Program-made: the position numbers and the translations under genes
From: Clonostachys chloroleuca
Lineage: Eukaryota; Ascomycota; Sordariomycetes; Hypocreales; Bionectriaceae
Length of the DNA stretch: 64,000 nt
NCBI GenBank assembly: GCA_037952775.1
Contig: JBANAY010000003.1
Coordinates: 13,454,001-13,518,000 of the forward strand
Direction of reading: 5' to 3'
Shown: positions 1-10,349 of the stretch, one piece after another
Layout of the letters: every line of letters starts with the position of its first letter
Numbering within the stretch: the first letter of the stretch is position 1
The notes under the pieces: generated by a model
Databases searched by the model: none
The model's input: the letters and a program-made list of their open reading frames with translations, nothing else
Told to the model about the DNA's origin: nothing

Positions 1-225
1 CGCCAACGCACGGGATGATTTCCGAACAGCTTGACTTCTCCGACAGAATCCAGTCCATGTGTTATCACGCACACATGTAGACCATCTGGGCAATCTCTGG
101 CATATTTACTCAACCTCTGCTGTCGTGCATTTTTGCACATTTGAAGACGCACTCGGATTACTCGGCATTTGGGAACAGAGATTGTACGACACTATACCGC
201 GCCGGAACGCTCCCTTCCCATCACT
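1..225 (+). promoter_or_regulatory. Upstream region of the dehalogenase-like gene
   Basis: This stretch precedes the first gene. It contains three copies of the pentamer TCGGA or its complement TCCGA (21-25, 39-43 and 153-157), the same motif that is dense in the promoters of two other genes of the cluster. No clear TATA box was seen. That these are binding sites is inferred from their shared occurrence. Confidence 0.4.
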
Positions 226-984
226 ATGGCAAATTCACGCTATGGAGAATTCGGTATCAAGGCTGTGTTTTTTGATTTCATGGGCACTTGTCTAGATTGG
301 CACACCAGCATCGTCACCGCTTTCCCAACAGCGCTATCTGAAAAAGAGAAATCAGACCTGGCATTAGAGTGGCGCCAAGCCTTCTTCGATGCCATCCGCA
401 GTCGGCCTCTAGGCGAGACCCCGGAGGACATCGACATCACCCACACTCGTGTACTAAATGAAGTACTGGCCCGGCCAGCCAACACAGGGATTTCACAACG
501 CTTCCATCAAGCTGATGATGGTGATGAGACCAAAGCGGTGAAGCAGGCTGTGCAAGCTTGGCACCAGATGGATTCGTGGCCCGACGTTCGAGCCGGGCTG
601 GAGCGTATCCGGGCTGAATGCGGATGTGAGATCTTCGTACTCGCCAACGGTACGACCCGCCTTCAACTCGACTTGGTTCGATCATCGAGATTGAACTTTG
701 ATATGCTCTTCTCAAGTCAGCTTCTCGGAGTGTCCAAGCCGACGCTGGCTGTGTATCATAAAGCGATGACCTTGGTGGGAATTGAGGACCCGGGCCAGGC
801 AGTTATGGTCGCAGCCCATGCTTATGACTTGAGAGCTGCGAGACAGGCGGGATTGAAGACGGTCTATATTCAAAGGTGGACGGATGATCTAGACGAGACT
901 GATCAACAAAGACTTCATCGGGAGAATGACGGCAGTGTCTTGGCCAACTTTGATGGATTGGCCGATACTATCAAGAGGCTCTGA
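226..984 (+). CDS. Haloacid dehalogenase type II-like HAD hydrolase
   Basis: The gene is intronless and encodes 252 aa, normal for type II 2-haloacid dehalogenases of the HAD superfamily, which replace the halogen of a 2-halo acid by hydroxyl. The first ATG in a sensible position is at 226; the open frame reaches further up only through a GTG or TTG. Motif I is FFDFMGT, with nucleophile Asp17 and Thr21; the second Asp found in HAD phosphatases is absent, as in dehalogenases. Motif III is SKPTLAVY (Lys171, Tyr177), and motif IV is AAHAYD (Asp201). Two positions differ from bacterial L-2-haloacid dehalogenase: the Ser of LSNG is Ala140, and the Ser/Asn before the final Asp are Ala/His. The fold is clear, but the true substrate is not proven. 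It lies upstream of the amidase on the same strand, at the edge of a putative catabolic cluster. Confidence 0.85.
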   Translation: MANSRYGEFGIKAVFFDFMGTCLDWHTSIVTAFPTALSEKEKSDLALEWRQAFFDAIRSRPLGETPEDIDITHTRVLNEVLARPANTGISQRFHQADDGDETKAVKQAVQAWHQMDSWPDVRAGLERIRAECGCEIFVLANGTTRLQLDLVRSSRLNFDMLFSSQLLGVSKPTLAVYHKAMTLVGIEDPGQAVMVAAHAYDLRAARQAGLKTVYIQRWTDDLDETDQQRLHRENDGSVLANFDGLADTIKRL

Positions 985-1908
985 TATTTCAATGGCATCG
1001 CAAATTCATGACTGCTCAGCTTCATGCCTTAATATGTTCTTTATTCCACCAAATCATGGAAATAAAGCCCCTTGGCGTATGTATCCGGATGCAGATATTA
1101 TTAAATTCAACCAACTCTTCACATGTATCTTTCTCTCGAATGGTCAGCTATATTATGAATTGGCCATGTTACTGCGTCCGGGTCCGTCCTTGTTTTACAC
1201 TATACACTCTCCATTGACTAGCTTGCATTGATCTATTGGTGAAACTCCTCTCTACGCCTATCCACGAGTCTTGCTGCCTTCTCATGGCTGGAATTGGTTC
1301 GAGATTGAAAGTCATGTCTTGTGACATCTTTCAAGTCCCTATTAGCGGAAATCTGGAATGTTGGCCATCTCCTTGGGTGTGTTACGGGTACCTTTTGATG
1401 TAGCCCCCCCCCCCCCTCGCCCCCACCAAAGGTAGGGGAGGAAGTTTTTAGCTTCTGCTGAAATCTCTGAGAAGTGTGTTTTGTACCTTTTGTTTAGCGA
1501 GCGGTAATATTCCTCGTTCATGTGACCTTTTTAGAGCCTTGCTACAAACTAGGATGTCACCAATATCGGCATATACCTCAATTTCCGAAGTGGTAGATTA
1601 TGTAGGCTGGTCTAGGACATGTCGCCAGCCGTCGGAGAAAACGCCGTCTGGGGTGTATTGCCCGGCGATCATTCCCATCATCAGACCGGCTCAATAAGGG
1701 TTGTGCTCGAGCTTCCAGCGACATCGGATACAAACAGCCATGTTCGGATCGGCTCTAGGATAAAAGGAACTTGATCGCCAAATCTATCTGCTATCTGCAG
1801 GCATGTGCCGAAAAGGCTCTAGTCTGTTGCAATGATAGGACGGGGCCATTCATTTCAACTTGAACCCGCGCGAGACTATCCAAACGAAACAGGCCGACGT
1901 GCTAAAAC
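985..1908. other. Intergenic region with regulatory motifs upstream of the amidase gene
   Basis: No gene is seen between the dehalogenase-like gene and the amidase. A run of 13 C lies at 1404-1416. Four TCGGA/TCCGA pentamers are packed at 1584-1588, 1632-1636, 1724-1728 and 1744-1748, that is 160-330 bp before the amidase start codon. Confidence 0.5.
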
Positions 1909-3729
1909 ATGTCTCTAGCTTCGCTGTCGGAGGCCATTGAGTACGCATGATAGGACACAACCACCAGTCTTCTTGTTTCTACTGTTGCTGACCATGAGCG
2001 AAATGTCTGCAGGCAAGACCCGGTGGTCACACGCGAGCTGCTGCATGAAGTTGCACGTCGCAGTGGATTTACCGTCGCACCCCGCCATGAGGCAGCTTAC
2101 CTGCTCGGCCTTAGATCTTCCTACGCTATCGCTAAACAAGTTGATTTATTACCTGACTATGTCGACCCTCGGTTAAGTATAGTGCCCACGATTGGTGGTT
2201 CGCGCAAATACAGCAAGCCAGAACCGGACAGGAACGGGCTGTCTGCTTGGTGCAATTTTTTAAACCTCCAGGCTGTGAAAACAGAGACACGGCTACTAGA
2301 GAATCGCTCGATTGCTCTGAAAGACACCATTGCTGTTGGCTACATCCCCCAAACTCTGGGCACATTGCCGCACTTTCTTTCGAGCAAGACCGAGTATCCT
2401 CATTCCCAAATCGACGCAACCGTGGTGCGGAGATTATTGCTAGCGGGAGCAACATTGAAAGGTACTTCAATATGCGAAAATTTCTCCCTGTCTCCAATGT
2501 CCTATACTTCTATATTCGGGCCGGTGCACAACCCATGGCAGCGAGGTTTCAACAGCGGCGGAAGTAGCAGTGGCTCTGCGGCCCTCGTGGCTCTCAGAGC
2601 CGCTCGCAAGGCGGGAATCAAGGGCTTGGGCGACCTGGGGCCTGACGTTGAATTGGCAATTGGAGGCGACCAAGCGGGTTCGATAAGAGTTCCAGCGGCC
2701 TACTGCGGTATTTACGGCTTAAAGCCCACATTCGGACTCATCCCGTATACTGGTATCGCTGGCTTACTTCCTATGATTGATCACGTCGGACCCTTGGCCA
2801 CCAACATCGAGGACATTGCACTATCACTGACCGTGCTGGCTGGATATGACGGTCTCGATTCACGTATGAGCCCGGAAAGCCCCCTGCGAGACAAGGTTCA
2901 ACGATATCACGAAGAGTTAGCGGCCTTTGGCGCCCAAGTCTTGCAGCCGAAACGCCCATCTGGAAGCAAGCCATTGCTGCGTGTTGGGCTAATCACGGAA
3001 TCATTTCAGATAACTGGCATGTCCGAAGAGGTTGCCGAGACTGTTCGATCTGCTGCAATGAAGTGCTTCACAGCCCTGGGGGCCGAGGTGTCGGAGGTAT
3101 CCATTCCAATGCACACTATCGGCGCCACTATTTGGACGGCTGCAGTGCGCAACCAGATGGCATCTCACGCCTTTGGCGGGCGTGCCACCGACATGTTAAC
3201 ACATGACATGCCGCACCTGTCGCCCATCTGGCCACCAAATCAAGAGTTCTATGACGTCCTTTCCAGGCATAACCCAGCTGTTGTCCTGACCATACTTGGG
3301 GAAACCCTGCTAGCAGATGCTATGCCTCTGTCTTCTCAGAGGAAGGCACATCGGCACGTGTTGGAACTTCGAGCTGCTTACGATAACGCCCTCCAACATT
3401 TCGACGTCCTTGTTACGCCAACGACACCCACGGTGGCGCCCCCGCTACCAGACATAGAAGATCATTCAGGACCTGACCCCACCGCACCAAGCTCTGTTGA
3501 AAGAATGCTGAGACTGGCCGCCGGTTCGACCAACAACACCTCCCCATTTAATGCCACCGGCCACCCCGGGCTTAGCGTGCCCTGTGGTTGGGCAGCGTCG
3601 GCACACGGAGGCTATAAATTACCTGTAGGTATGCAGATTATTGGTCGAAGGTTTGACGACCTCGGAGTCCTCAAAGCTGCAAAGTTGTTTGAGTTAGGAG
3701 GAGGCAAACTGGGGCCAAGACCAGCTTGA
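1909..3729 (+). CDS. Amidase signature family amidase
   Basis: The enzyme hydrolyses an amide to a carboxylic acid and ammonia; the exact substrate is unknown. The model has two exons, 1909-1940 and 2013-3729. The 72-nt intron starts GTACGC, ends CTGCAG and has a CTGAC branch site; splicing keeps the frame and gives 582 aa, typical of fungal amidases. The Ser-cisSer-Lys triad is visible: Lys114 in IALKDT, the Gly/Ser block GGSSSGS with the cis-Ser at about 195-197, and nucleophile Ser234 in GGDQAGSIR. No signal peptide is evident, so it is probably cytosolic. The ATG at 1909 was chosen because it is the only start that joins in frame to the conserved helix beginning TRELL. The gene sits between the dehalogenase-like and lyase-like genes and its promoter carries the shared TCGGA motif. 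Confidence 0.9.
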
Positions 3730-4202
3730 GTTTTACATAAAACGGACCCTTGAGGTTGAGGTTGGAAGGCATGATAAACTTCCGGACCGTGGATTATTCA
3801 ATCATTCATGAAGCTATGTAAATCTAGGTCACCACAGTATTCCTTTGAAGATTACTGGCCGTCACTTTATTGTGGTGTATGGAACATACTACACCTGGCA
3901 AAGGGCTTAGCGCGGTATGGTAGCTAGAAGAATCCAAAACCTTATGTGTAGTGTGCGACATGATGGTTCAAACGTGCATACGGTTATCGAAACTAGACCC
4001 TCAATGAACCTTGAAGGTGAGAGGCTGTGGCCGTTGCGCAAGTGAGGTTTTTAGTACTGCGTGCGGTGGAAGAACGTACCAACATACATTGGCGACGATA
4101 CTCAGACACGCCTGAAGGTCACCACGGGAACGGTAACAGTAGAACGGTAACGGGACAGCCTAGAAAACATCATCTTATTCTACGTAGAGAATCAACTTTC
4201 AC
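3730..4202. other. Intergenic region between convergent genes
   Basis: This 3' flank is shared by the amidase (plus strand) and the isocitrate-lyase-like gene (minus strand). No coding sequence or repeat was recognised. Confidence 0.5.
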
Positions 4203-5866
4203 TTATCTTTGTGAGATCTCCTCGCCAGATACGGCGGCAAAGAAAGCATCACTAAGATGTCCACCACACCAGCTCATCTTCTCGTACCCATCCACCTTGA
4301 AAGGCTTCCTCGAAACAGCAACTGTCTGAATCTTCTCATAATAACCGCCGATGCCTTCCTCCGTCCACATCTCAGCAGATCTTTCAATCTCCATATTGAC
4401 GCCCTGAATCATGTACATTGGCTGCACTTGCCAGACTACGCCAAAATCCTTGGCCATGATGGCCGATGCATTCTTGCGCCTCTCTGGTGTCCATCCAGCC
4501 GACTCTGGGAACGGCCACTCGCCTCCCCAAGCGAAGGCAAACATGCGTTCCGGCAAATGCGACAGCATGGTCTCGTGATATTCCTTGATGTCATGGTAGT
4601 TGGGGCTATCCATCCTTGACCAGGACAGGTCGCTTAGGGGAGCTACCAATAGGGCGCGCTCCACGATGGTTTTCACTGTTTGGCGGAACATGTACTGGCC
4701 GTTTTGCGAGCGGGGAAGCTCCCAGTCGAACGCGACGTCGGCTCCTGTCGCCGCTCTCGCAGCCGCTCGACGCTGAGAAAGAGAAGTGCCGTAACTGACC
4801 TGCGCCTGGTACTTGATGAATTGGTCGTTGTTGCACACAGCCTGAACAGCCTCGTCGAAAGTCTTAAGACCCGCGGAAGCAATCCACCGAGTTCTTGCTT
4901 CGAGAGCTGAGTTTCCTGACGCAATAGCCTCGTTCATGACTTGCTGGAGTGGCTTGACGTCCTTAGTAGCCCCCAAGACGTACTCATGATCCCGTGGATC
5001 AACCACAGATGTGATAAACTCTGCATGATCTGTATCGCAGCGGGCAAAGAGTAATGTCTCCGCACCCATAATGTCCAGCTGGAGACGGATGGCCTTGACA
5101 CGGTCGGCATACTCAGATGTTGGCACGACGGTTCTACCTTGTCCAACGGTGAATTTCTTCAGACCAATAGCAAGATCGTCAATGTGGATGCCGGCAGCTC
5201 CAAACTCTGCGAGCGCCTTGGTCGACTTGAGTGTGGTTGTCAAAGACCCAAAGCCCATGTCACCGTCAGCGATTATGGGCATGAGATAATCCCAGCTTTC
5301 GAGAGAGGTTCGATCTTCGAGCTTGTGGCTCATACGGAACTGGCGTTGTCTTTGGTCGTGCCACACCTCCGACCTGAAGATCTTATCCACGACTTTGGGT
5401 ACTGTGTCCCAGGGCTGTCATCCACCAGACGCCATCGTTAGCCTTGATGCCCAATGATATCTAGGCAGACCTTGGTCTTCTAGCCAGGATGGCGGCAACT
5501 CACATAGTCAGCATGATCCATGCCAGGGTAGTTGTTTTCGCTGAAGCCCGAAAGACCGCCAGAGACATAGACTGTCCGCATATGCTTGGCCATCTGACTC
5601 ACGGCGACGGGGTCAGTCGCGCCAAAAGTCAGCTCTGCAGTGCCCTTTGCGCGGTGCTCACGCAGCATGTCCCAGAGCTTCAGTGCCGCGTCTGATGAGA
5701 CGCAGGGCAGAGTCTCAGATCCACGCAGCGCGGCAATCGTCTTGGCCGAGTATGGCCTCTTGATATGCTGCTGCCGAGGCGTCTTCCACCATTCTTCAAT
5801 GGCTCGCACCGAGTCGTCAAACGACTTCTGCTCCGCCTCCAGGAAATCGTTTGACTGATATTGCAT
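4203..5866 (-). CDS. Isocitrate lyase-fold protein lacking the catalytic motifs
   Basis: Two exons, 5866-5504 and 5414-4203, are joined across an 89-nt intron (GTGAGT...CAG) exactly where isocitrate lyases have the conserved ADYPWDTVP segment. The product is 524 aa, close to family length (about 530-550). Similarity to isocitrate and 2-methylisocitrate lyase runs along its length, for example DPVAVSQMAKH, YVSG, GAAGIHIDD and RDHEYVLGAT. The family signature KKCGH, whose Cys is the catalytic base, reads KKFTV here (residues 207-211), and the later block equivalent to NLSPSFNW reads AWGGEWPF (about 416-423). Surrounding sequence is well conserved and open, so this is not decay. I infer either a different C-C lyase of the PEP mutase/ICL superfamily or a non-catalytic paralogue. 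The ATG at 5866 is chosen; the frame continues upstream only via TTG. It is divergent from the Zn2Cys6 gene. Confidence 0.85.
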
Positions 5867-6483
5867 GTTGACTAACCAACCCACGCATAAGATAATGAGG
5901 GCCTGTAGTGCGTGATGAAACAATGAGATAGGATACTGGGCTACAATGCAACTACCACAGGCATATATGTAATTTCGATCGCCATCCTAGTTGGAGCACT
6001 TGTGATTTGTCATGGCCACACCCACCCTGGAGTTATTGAAGTGAAGGCCTTGCTATAGGAGAAACTAGATCATTCATGCAAGAAACAGGGGCGTCGGCCT
6101 CGGGAAAATCGCCAAAGTCTCTACCCAGCAAAGCCTACGAATGGAAATTCCGTGGAGGGGCACGACAAAAGAATTGTCCGACGGACCACAGTATGTAGTG
6201 ATTGTCCGAAGAGTCTTTAGCTTTGAGCCAAACGCCACTGGTTCGGAATGTCCGACCTGGTGTCGGACATTCCGGAGATTTCGGAGATGACACGTGCTTT
6301 GGAGATTTCCGCATTTCTCTGACCTGGCATCGGTTAAATATCAAACATGTCAATCTATCTTTACTCCACCGAACTTTCGGACTGCAAGATACGACAATTC
6401 CATCAAATGTTCGGAGTGGTTGACACACTTGCCCGACAAGACGATCCTAGGAGACAGCCACGGACCATTCGCAGCAACTGGCA
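5867..6483. promoter_or_regulatory. Divergent promoter of the lyase-like and Zn2Cys6 genes
   Basis: This 617-bp region separates two divergent genes. Eight TCGGA/TCCGA pentamers lie in 239 bp (6177, 6205, 6243, 6251, 6263, 6281, 6377 and 6411), where chance would give about 0.5. Several extend to TGTCCGA or TGTCGGA. Zn2Cys6 regulators usually bind CGG half-sites, so the adjacent regulator is the obvious candidate ligand; this is inferred. Confidence 0.6.
6244..6274. repeat. 13-bp perfect inverted repeat, candidate operator
   Basis: The arms CGGAATGTCCGAC and GTCGGACATTCCG are perfect complements separated by the 5-nt spacer CTGGT. Each arm holds two CGG/CCG half-sites. It is the centre of the TCGGA cluster in the divergent promoter. 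Confidence 0.75.
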
Positions 6484-8765
6484 ATGCAAGAGACGTCCCC
6501 GAAGGAAGCACCTGCACGAAATGCAGAAGACGGGCCGGAATCTAGGTCCGTTCCCCGCAGACGTGGCCGGATTGCCAAAGCTTGCTCACAGTGTCATACT
6601 CGGAAGCAGAAGGTCTTGGGTCCCCTATCCCCCTTTTTTTCATATGACGCTTATGTCGTGCGCGGCCAGCTGATACTTTTCCGGTTAGTGTGACGGATCG
6701 CTTCCCTGTCGCAATTGCATAGTCCGGCAGGTCCCAGCTTTATGCCGGCCACGGGTACAAACGGAAGAATCTAGCTCTCAGAAATCACAACCAGAGGGGA
6801 GAAGGACGTCCCTCAGACCCAGTCGATGGCGGCAGTCTCCGAGAGGCTCAACAGCGAAGTCAGAGGCACGACCAGCGTCAGACGCCGACAGCAACAGCAG
6901 GCCAAGAAGCTGGGGACCCTGCTCAAAGTACTACGAACGTCACGTCCGACAGAGGCAATGTAGGTCCAGTTGGCCAGCTATGGGAGTCACGCGGTGCGCC
7001 GTCCTTCTTTGGCAACTCTTACTTCGGCCCGCAAGTTGTAGCGGCGCTGTTGGATACGTCGGCGCCATATCTCCAGCCTGGCGCAAACACGTCTCTCCGA
7101 AGCTCGACTGCACGCCCATTCCGGGATGAAGCCGGTCCATTCTCTCAACTTTGGGACTTGCTCGGCATGCTTCCGCGCCAGCGGGCCACCGTTGACCGTC
7201 TGGTGGATCGTTTTCTGCGCGATGTGAGCTTTTCCATTGACGCCGTTCATCCGCCGTCTTTCCGGCAGGAATACGAACGTTTCTACAGGCGAAAGGCCGG
7301 TTTGGATGACGTGACGACGGTTGATATCCGATGGCTGGCGCTGCTCTTTATTGTCCTCGCCATTGGAGCATACCTCGACTGCCCTGGTGATGCGCGCCCA
7401 GAGACACAGCGGGAATACGAAGAGGCGTCAATGAGTTTCTTTTGGGCGTGCCGTAAAGCCATTGTGATTGCTCCCTCCTTCTATGGCGAAAGTACTGACC
7501 TCGTCCGGGCTGGCATATTGGTGACTCGGTACTGCCTCTTCTCCCAGCGTATAACAGAAAGCTGGCTCACGGTCGGGTTTGCCGCCCGGATAGCCATGGC
7601 TCAAGGTCTCCATATCGACGGAACTCATTGGAAACTACCGCGCCGGGTCACCGAGGCACGACGTCGACTATGGTGTCATCTATATCTCCTGGACCGGATG
7701 ATTTCACTCGCGCTGGGCAGACCATACTGCATTCTGGACGGCCTCTCGCTCACTTACGAGCCTGAAAACGTGTTTCTGGATGACCTGTGTGATCAGGATG
7801 CCAGCACCTGCCTGCCCGAGTCTCTCACAACGGACCCCGCACCCAGCGTATTGGCGATCTTCTCTTACCGCCTCGCCAAAGTCATTGGAAGGATCCAGGA
7901 ACAGACGTTTGGGTTGCGAGCAGCCTCGTATCGAGAAGTTATGAGGCTCGATGCCCAACTCATCACCTGGAAGCAGAGTCTGCCTGCCTACCTCGCCATG
8001 GAAGGCCCCGATCTGTCATTGGATAAGACGCACGAGTTCCTCCCATGGCATCGGCTCTACTTGCACACAGCCTTCCATTTTGCCTGCATCACGTTGCACA
8101 GGCCTTATATCTGGCGCATTTCTGTTACAGATCAGCATCGATACAGCAGAGAAGTGTGTTTTGCATCGGCCTGCGCCGATCTGAAGACGCGACTAGGCCA
8201 TGATGACAAATGCGAGCCCACAGACCATTACACATGGTGTCTTGGTGCGCCTCAGCTCTTCAACAGTGCGATAGTGCTGGGCTTGCTGGCCATCCAAGAG
8301 CAGCCACCATCTGCGATTGATTTGAACCCGGTTATCAACGATCTTCAGTCTTTCTGTGACAAGGAAAGAAATGAAAATTGGGTGAACGACTTTCGTCTCG
8401 CCGAGGTTAACATGGTGGAGCTATGCATCGACAGATTGAGACGCCGAGCAGGGTCTTGGGAAGCAGACAGTGGCCGCGTACAACCACAGCAGCAGCAACA
8501 ACAGCAACAACAGCAACAACAGCAACAACAGCAACAACAGCAACAACAGCAACAACAGCAACAACAGCAACAACAGCAACAACAGCAACAACAGCAACAA
8601 CAGCAACAACAGCAACAACAGCAACAACAGCAACAACTTCCTGCAGGCAACACGCGCGAACAACAACGCGACAGGCAGGCCTGGCAAACTCAGTTTCAAT
8701 CCGCCACCCAGTCTACTACTGCAGGCTCTCAAGGGTTCTCATCTGTGCTGGGAGGCGTGCCGTAA
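6484..8765 (+). CDS. Zn2Cys6 transcription factor with a poly-Gln tract, apparently shortened by a stop codon
   Basis: A fungal binuclear-cluster regulator, probably nuclear and controlling the neighbouring cluster (inferred from position). Exon 1 (6484-6612) ends in ACSQCHTRKQK; a 76-nt intron (6613-6688) splits the cluster and exon 2 resumes at CDGSLPC. The six Cys are residues 34, 37, 44, 50, 53 and 62. To reach the frame of the regulatory domain, a second intron is needed; the only consistent one I found is 6755-6794, just 40 nt, so this junction is uncertain. The rest (6795-8765) contains the fungal-specific transcription factor domain and, at residues 630-679, 50 consecutive Gln. The predicted length is 721 aa to the TAA at 8763. 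The frame continues without another stop to 8978 with protein-like sequence, so the TAA may be a recent CAA-to-TAA change. Divergent from the lyase-like gene. Confidence 0.8.
8487..8636 (+). repeat. Poly-Gln repeat of CAG-CAA-CAA units
   Basis: Fifty Gln codons in a row, mostly as a regular 9-bp unit CAGCAACAA. It lies inside the regulator, after the regulatory domain and before the C-terminal tail. Length variation between strains is likely. Confidence 0.95.
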
Positions 8766-8978
8766 CAGCCGTCCCTTCAAGATGATTCCATGCCGCCGTG
8801 GGACGACAATGTCGTATGGTTTGGCTCTGGATCGGATGGTATGATATCCATGCGACCATGTGAATCATTCTCAGAGGCGTTCTCCTTCCTCGGTCCTACC
8901 GATTTGGTCACTTGGCATGAAATGATTGATGCAATTGACCGCCAATCTTATGGCCATATGCTGCTAGGAGGCGGATAA
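8766..8978 (+). pseudogene. C-terminal tail of the Zn2Cys6 gene beyond the in-frame TAA
   Basis: The reading frame of the regulator stays open for 70 codons after the TAA at 8763-8765 and ends at TAA 8976-8978. The tail is acidic and aromatic (MPPWDDNVVWFG), typical of activation-domain ends in this family. No intron that would skip the stop while keeping the frame was found. A single C-to-T change explains it. Confidence 0.6.
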
Positions 8979-9065
8979 GCCTACGATATGTATTAATATG
9001 CATTGATATTACTTTCTACCCTCTGTACAATCAAATTGAACATGAAAAAGTAAACTCTCTTGAGT

Positions 9066-10349
9066 TTATCTGGCGGTTTGCGCATGTTCCGGGACAGGAG
9101 TGAGAAGCTGCTTGTGGAAAAGTCCGTTCTTCACATTGTCAAGCATTGTGACCTCCATGCATTTCTACACACCAATTAGTCTTGAAACTTACGTAGGGCG
9201 CTTTCAAATATCTGCGAGCTGACTCACCCGAGTATCGATTGTCGCTGTCCCAATATGTGGTAACAAGATGGCATTTTCATTCTTTATCAGCCCCGGATGG
9301 ATTTCGGGTTCCTGCTCAAACACATCGAGCCCAACGCTCCAGATTTTGCCGCGTTCAAGACCTTCAACCAAGACACTCTCGTCGATGATGAGTCCTCGGG
9401 CTGTGTTGATTATAATGATGTTTTCTTTCATCATCTCGATTTCCTTCTTCCCGATCAAGTGCCTTGTCCTGGCCGAGAGCGGGACATGAACAGAGATGAT
9501 GTCGCTCGTGTGGAGCAGCTCCTCAAAGGTAACGTACTTGGGCTCATTATCACCAAGGTTGAGGCGACTCATGACTGATGCCCTAGCAGGCGACTGGTTA
9601 TGGTACTGAAGTTTTAGGCCAAAGGGGACAGCTCGCTTGGCCACGGCTGAGCCAATGCCACCCAGGCCGAGGATCCCTAGAGTCAGTCCTTTTGGGTCGC
9701 GACCGAATGGCCTGGTGTTGTCCCATAAGCCCTTTCGGACGGCTGATTGTGGGATCCAAGCGCGGCGCAGGGCGGCGAGAAGGAGGAGCATCGCGGTATC
9801 CGCTGTGGCATCATTGACAACGAAGGGCGTGTTAGAAACTAAAATCCCTGTAACAACGTTCGACCATCAGTGTACAATCCTTATCCGGCACTCGGCAGTA
9901 GCATGGATACCTCTCTCAATGCATGCTTTCACGTCGATTTGATCGTAGCCAGCACCGTTATGACAGATAAACTTGACCGAACTGGGCAACTTGGCAATGA
10001 GCTCGGAATCAAAAGGACCCGTGAACTATACAAAGATAAGTCGCTGGGCTCGAGGTAATTGAGTAGACAAAGCTTGTGCACCTGTATTGAGTCTACGTTT
10101 CGTGCAATCGCGACGACATTGTTGTAGGTTCCGGAGCCGCAATCATCTAGGAATTGGCCCCTAGTTCCGTTTGTGATTTGCTGCAGTATATCCCATCAGT
10201 CGTCGTCTTCTTCGATTCACAGAGACTCCTGCTAGCCTCCGTACCTTGACACAAACCGATTTGCATAGCCCGTCAAAAACGTCCTTTGCATGATGTATCT
10301 CGCCCAACATCAGGACTTGCGGCTGCTCGGACGAACCACAATTCGACAT
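9066..10349 (-). CDS. D-isomer-specific 2-hydroxyacid dehydrogenase
   Basis: An NAD(P)-dependent enzyme interconverting 2-oxo acids and D-2-hydroxy acids (glyoxylate/hydroxypyruvate reductase type). Five exons join in frame: 10349-10245, 10180-10082, 10025-9911, 9847-9228 and 9164-9066, with introns of 56-64 nt, all GT-AG. The protein is 345 aa, the usual length. The Rossmann motif is GLGGIG (residues 167-172). The catalytic triad is Arg257 in NTARG, Glu286 in DVFEQEP and His304 in LLPHIGT. The C-terminus LLTPVPEHAQTAR is family-like. No targeting signal is evident. The gene is convergent with the Zn2Cys6 gene, whose relic tail ends 87 bp away. Two TCGGA/TCCGA motifs lie 360-410 bp upstream (10706 and 10756), weaker support for coregulation than in the other cluster promoters. 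Confidence 0.92.

Noticed and set aside
8345..8732. Long minus-strand frames of poly-Cys and poly-Leu
   Set aside because: They are antisense readings of the CAG/CAA repeat of the plus-strand regulator and have no other coding features.
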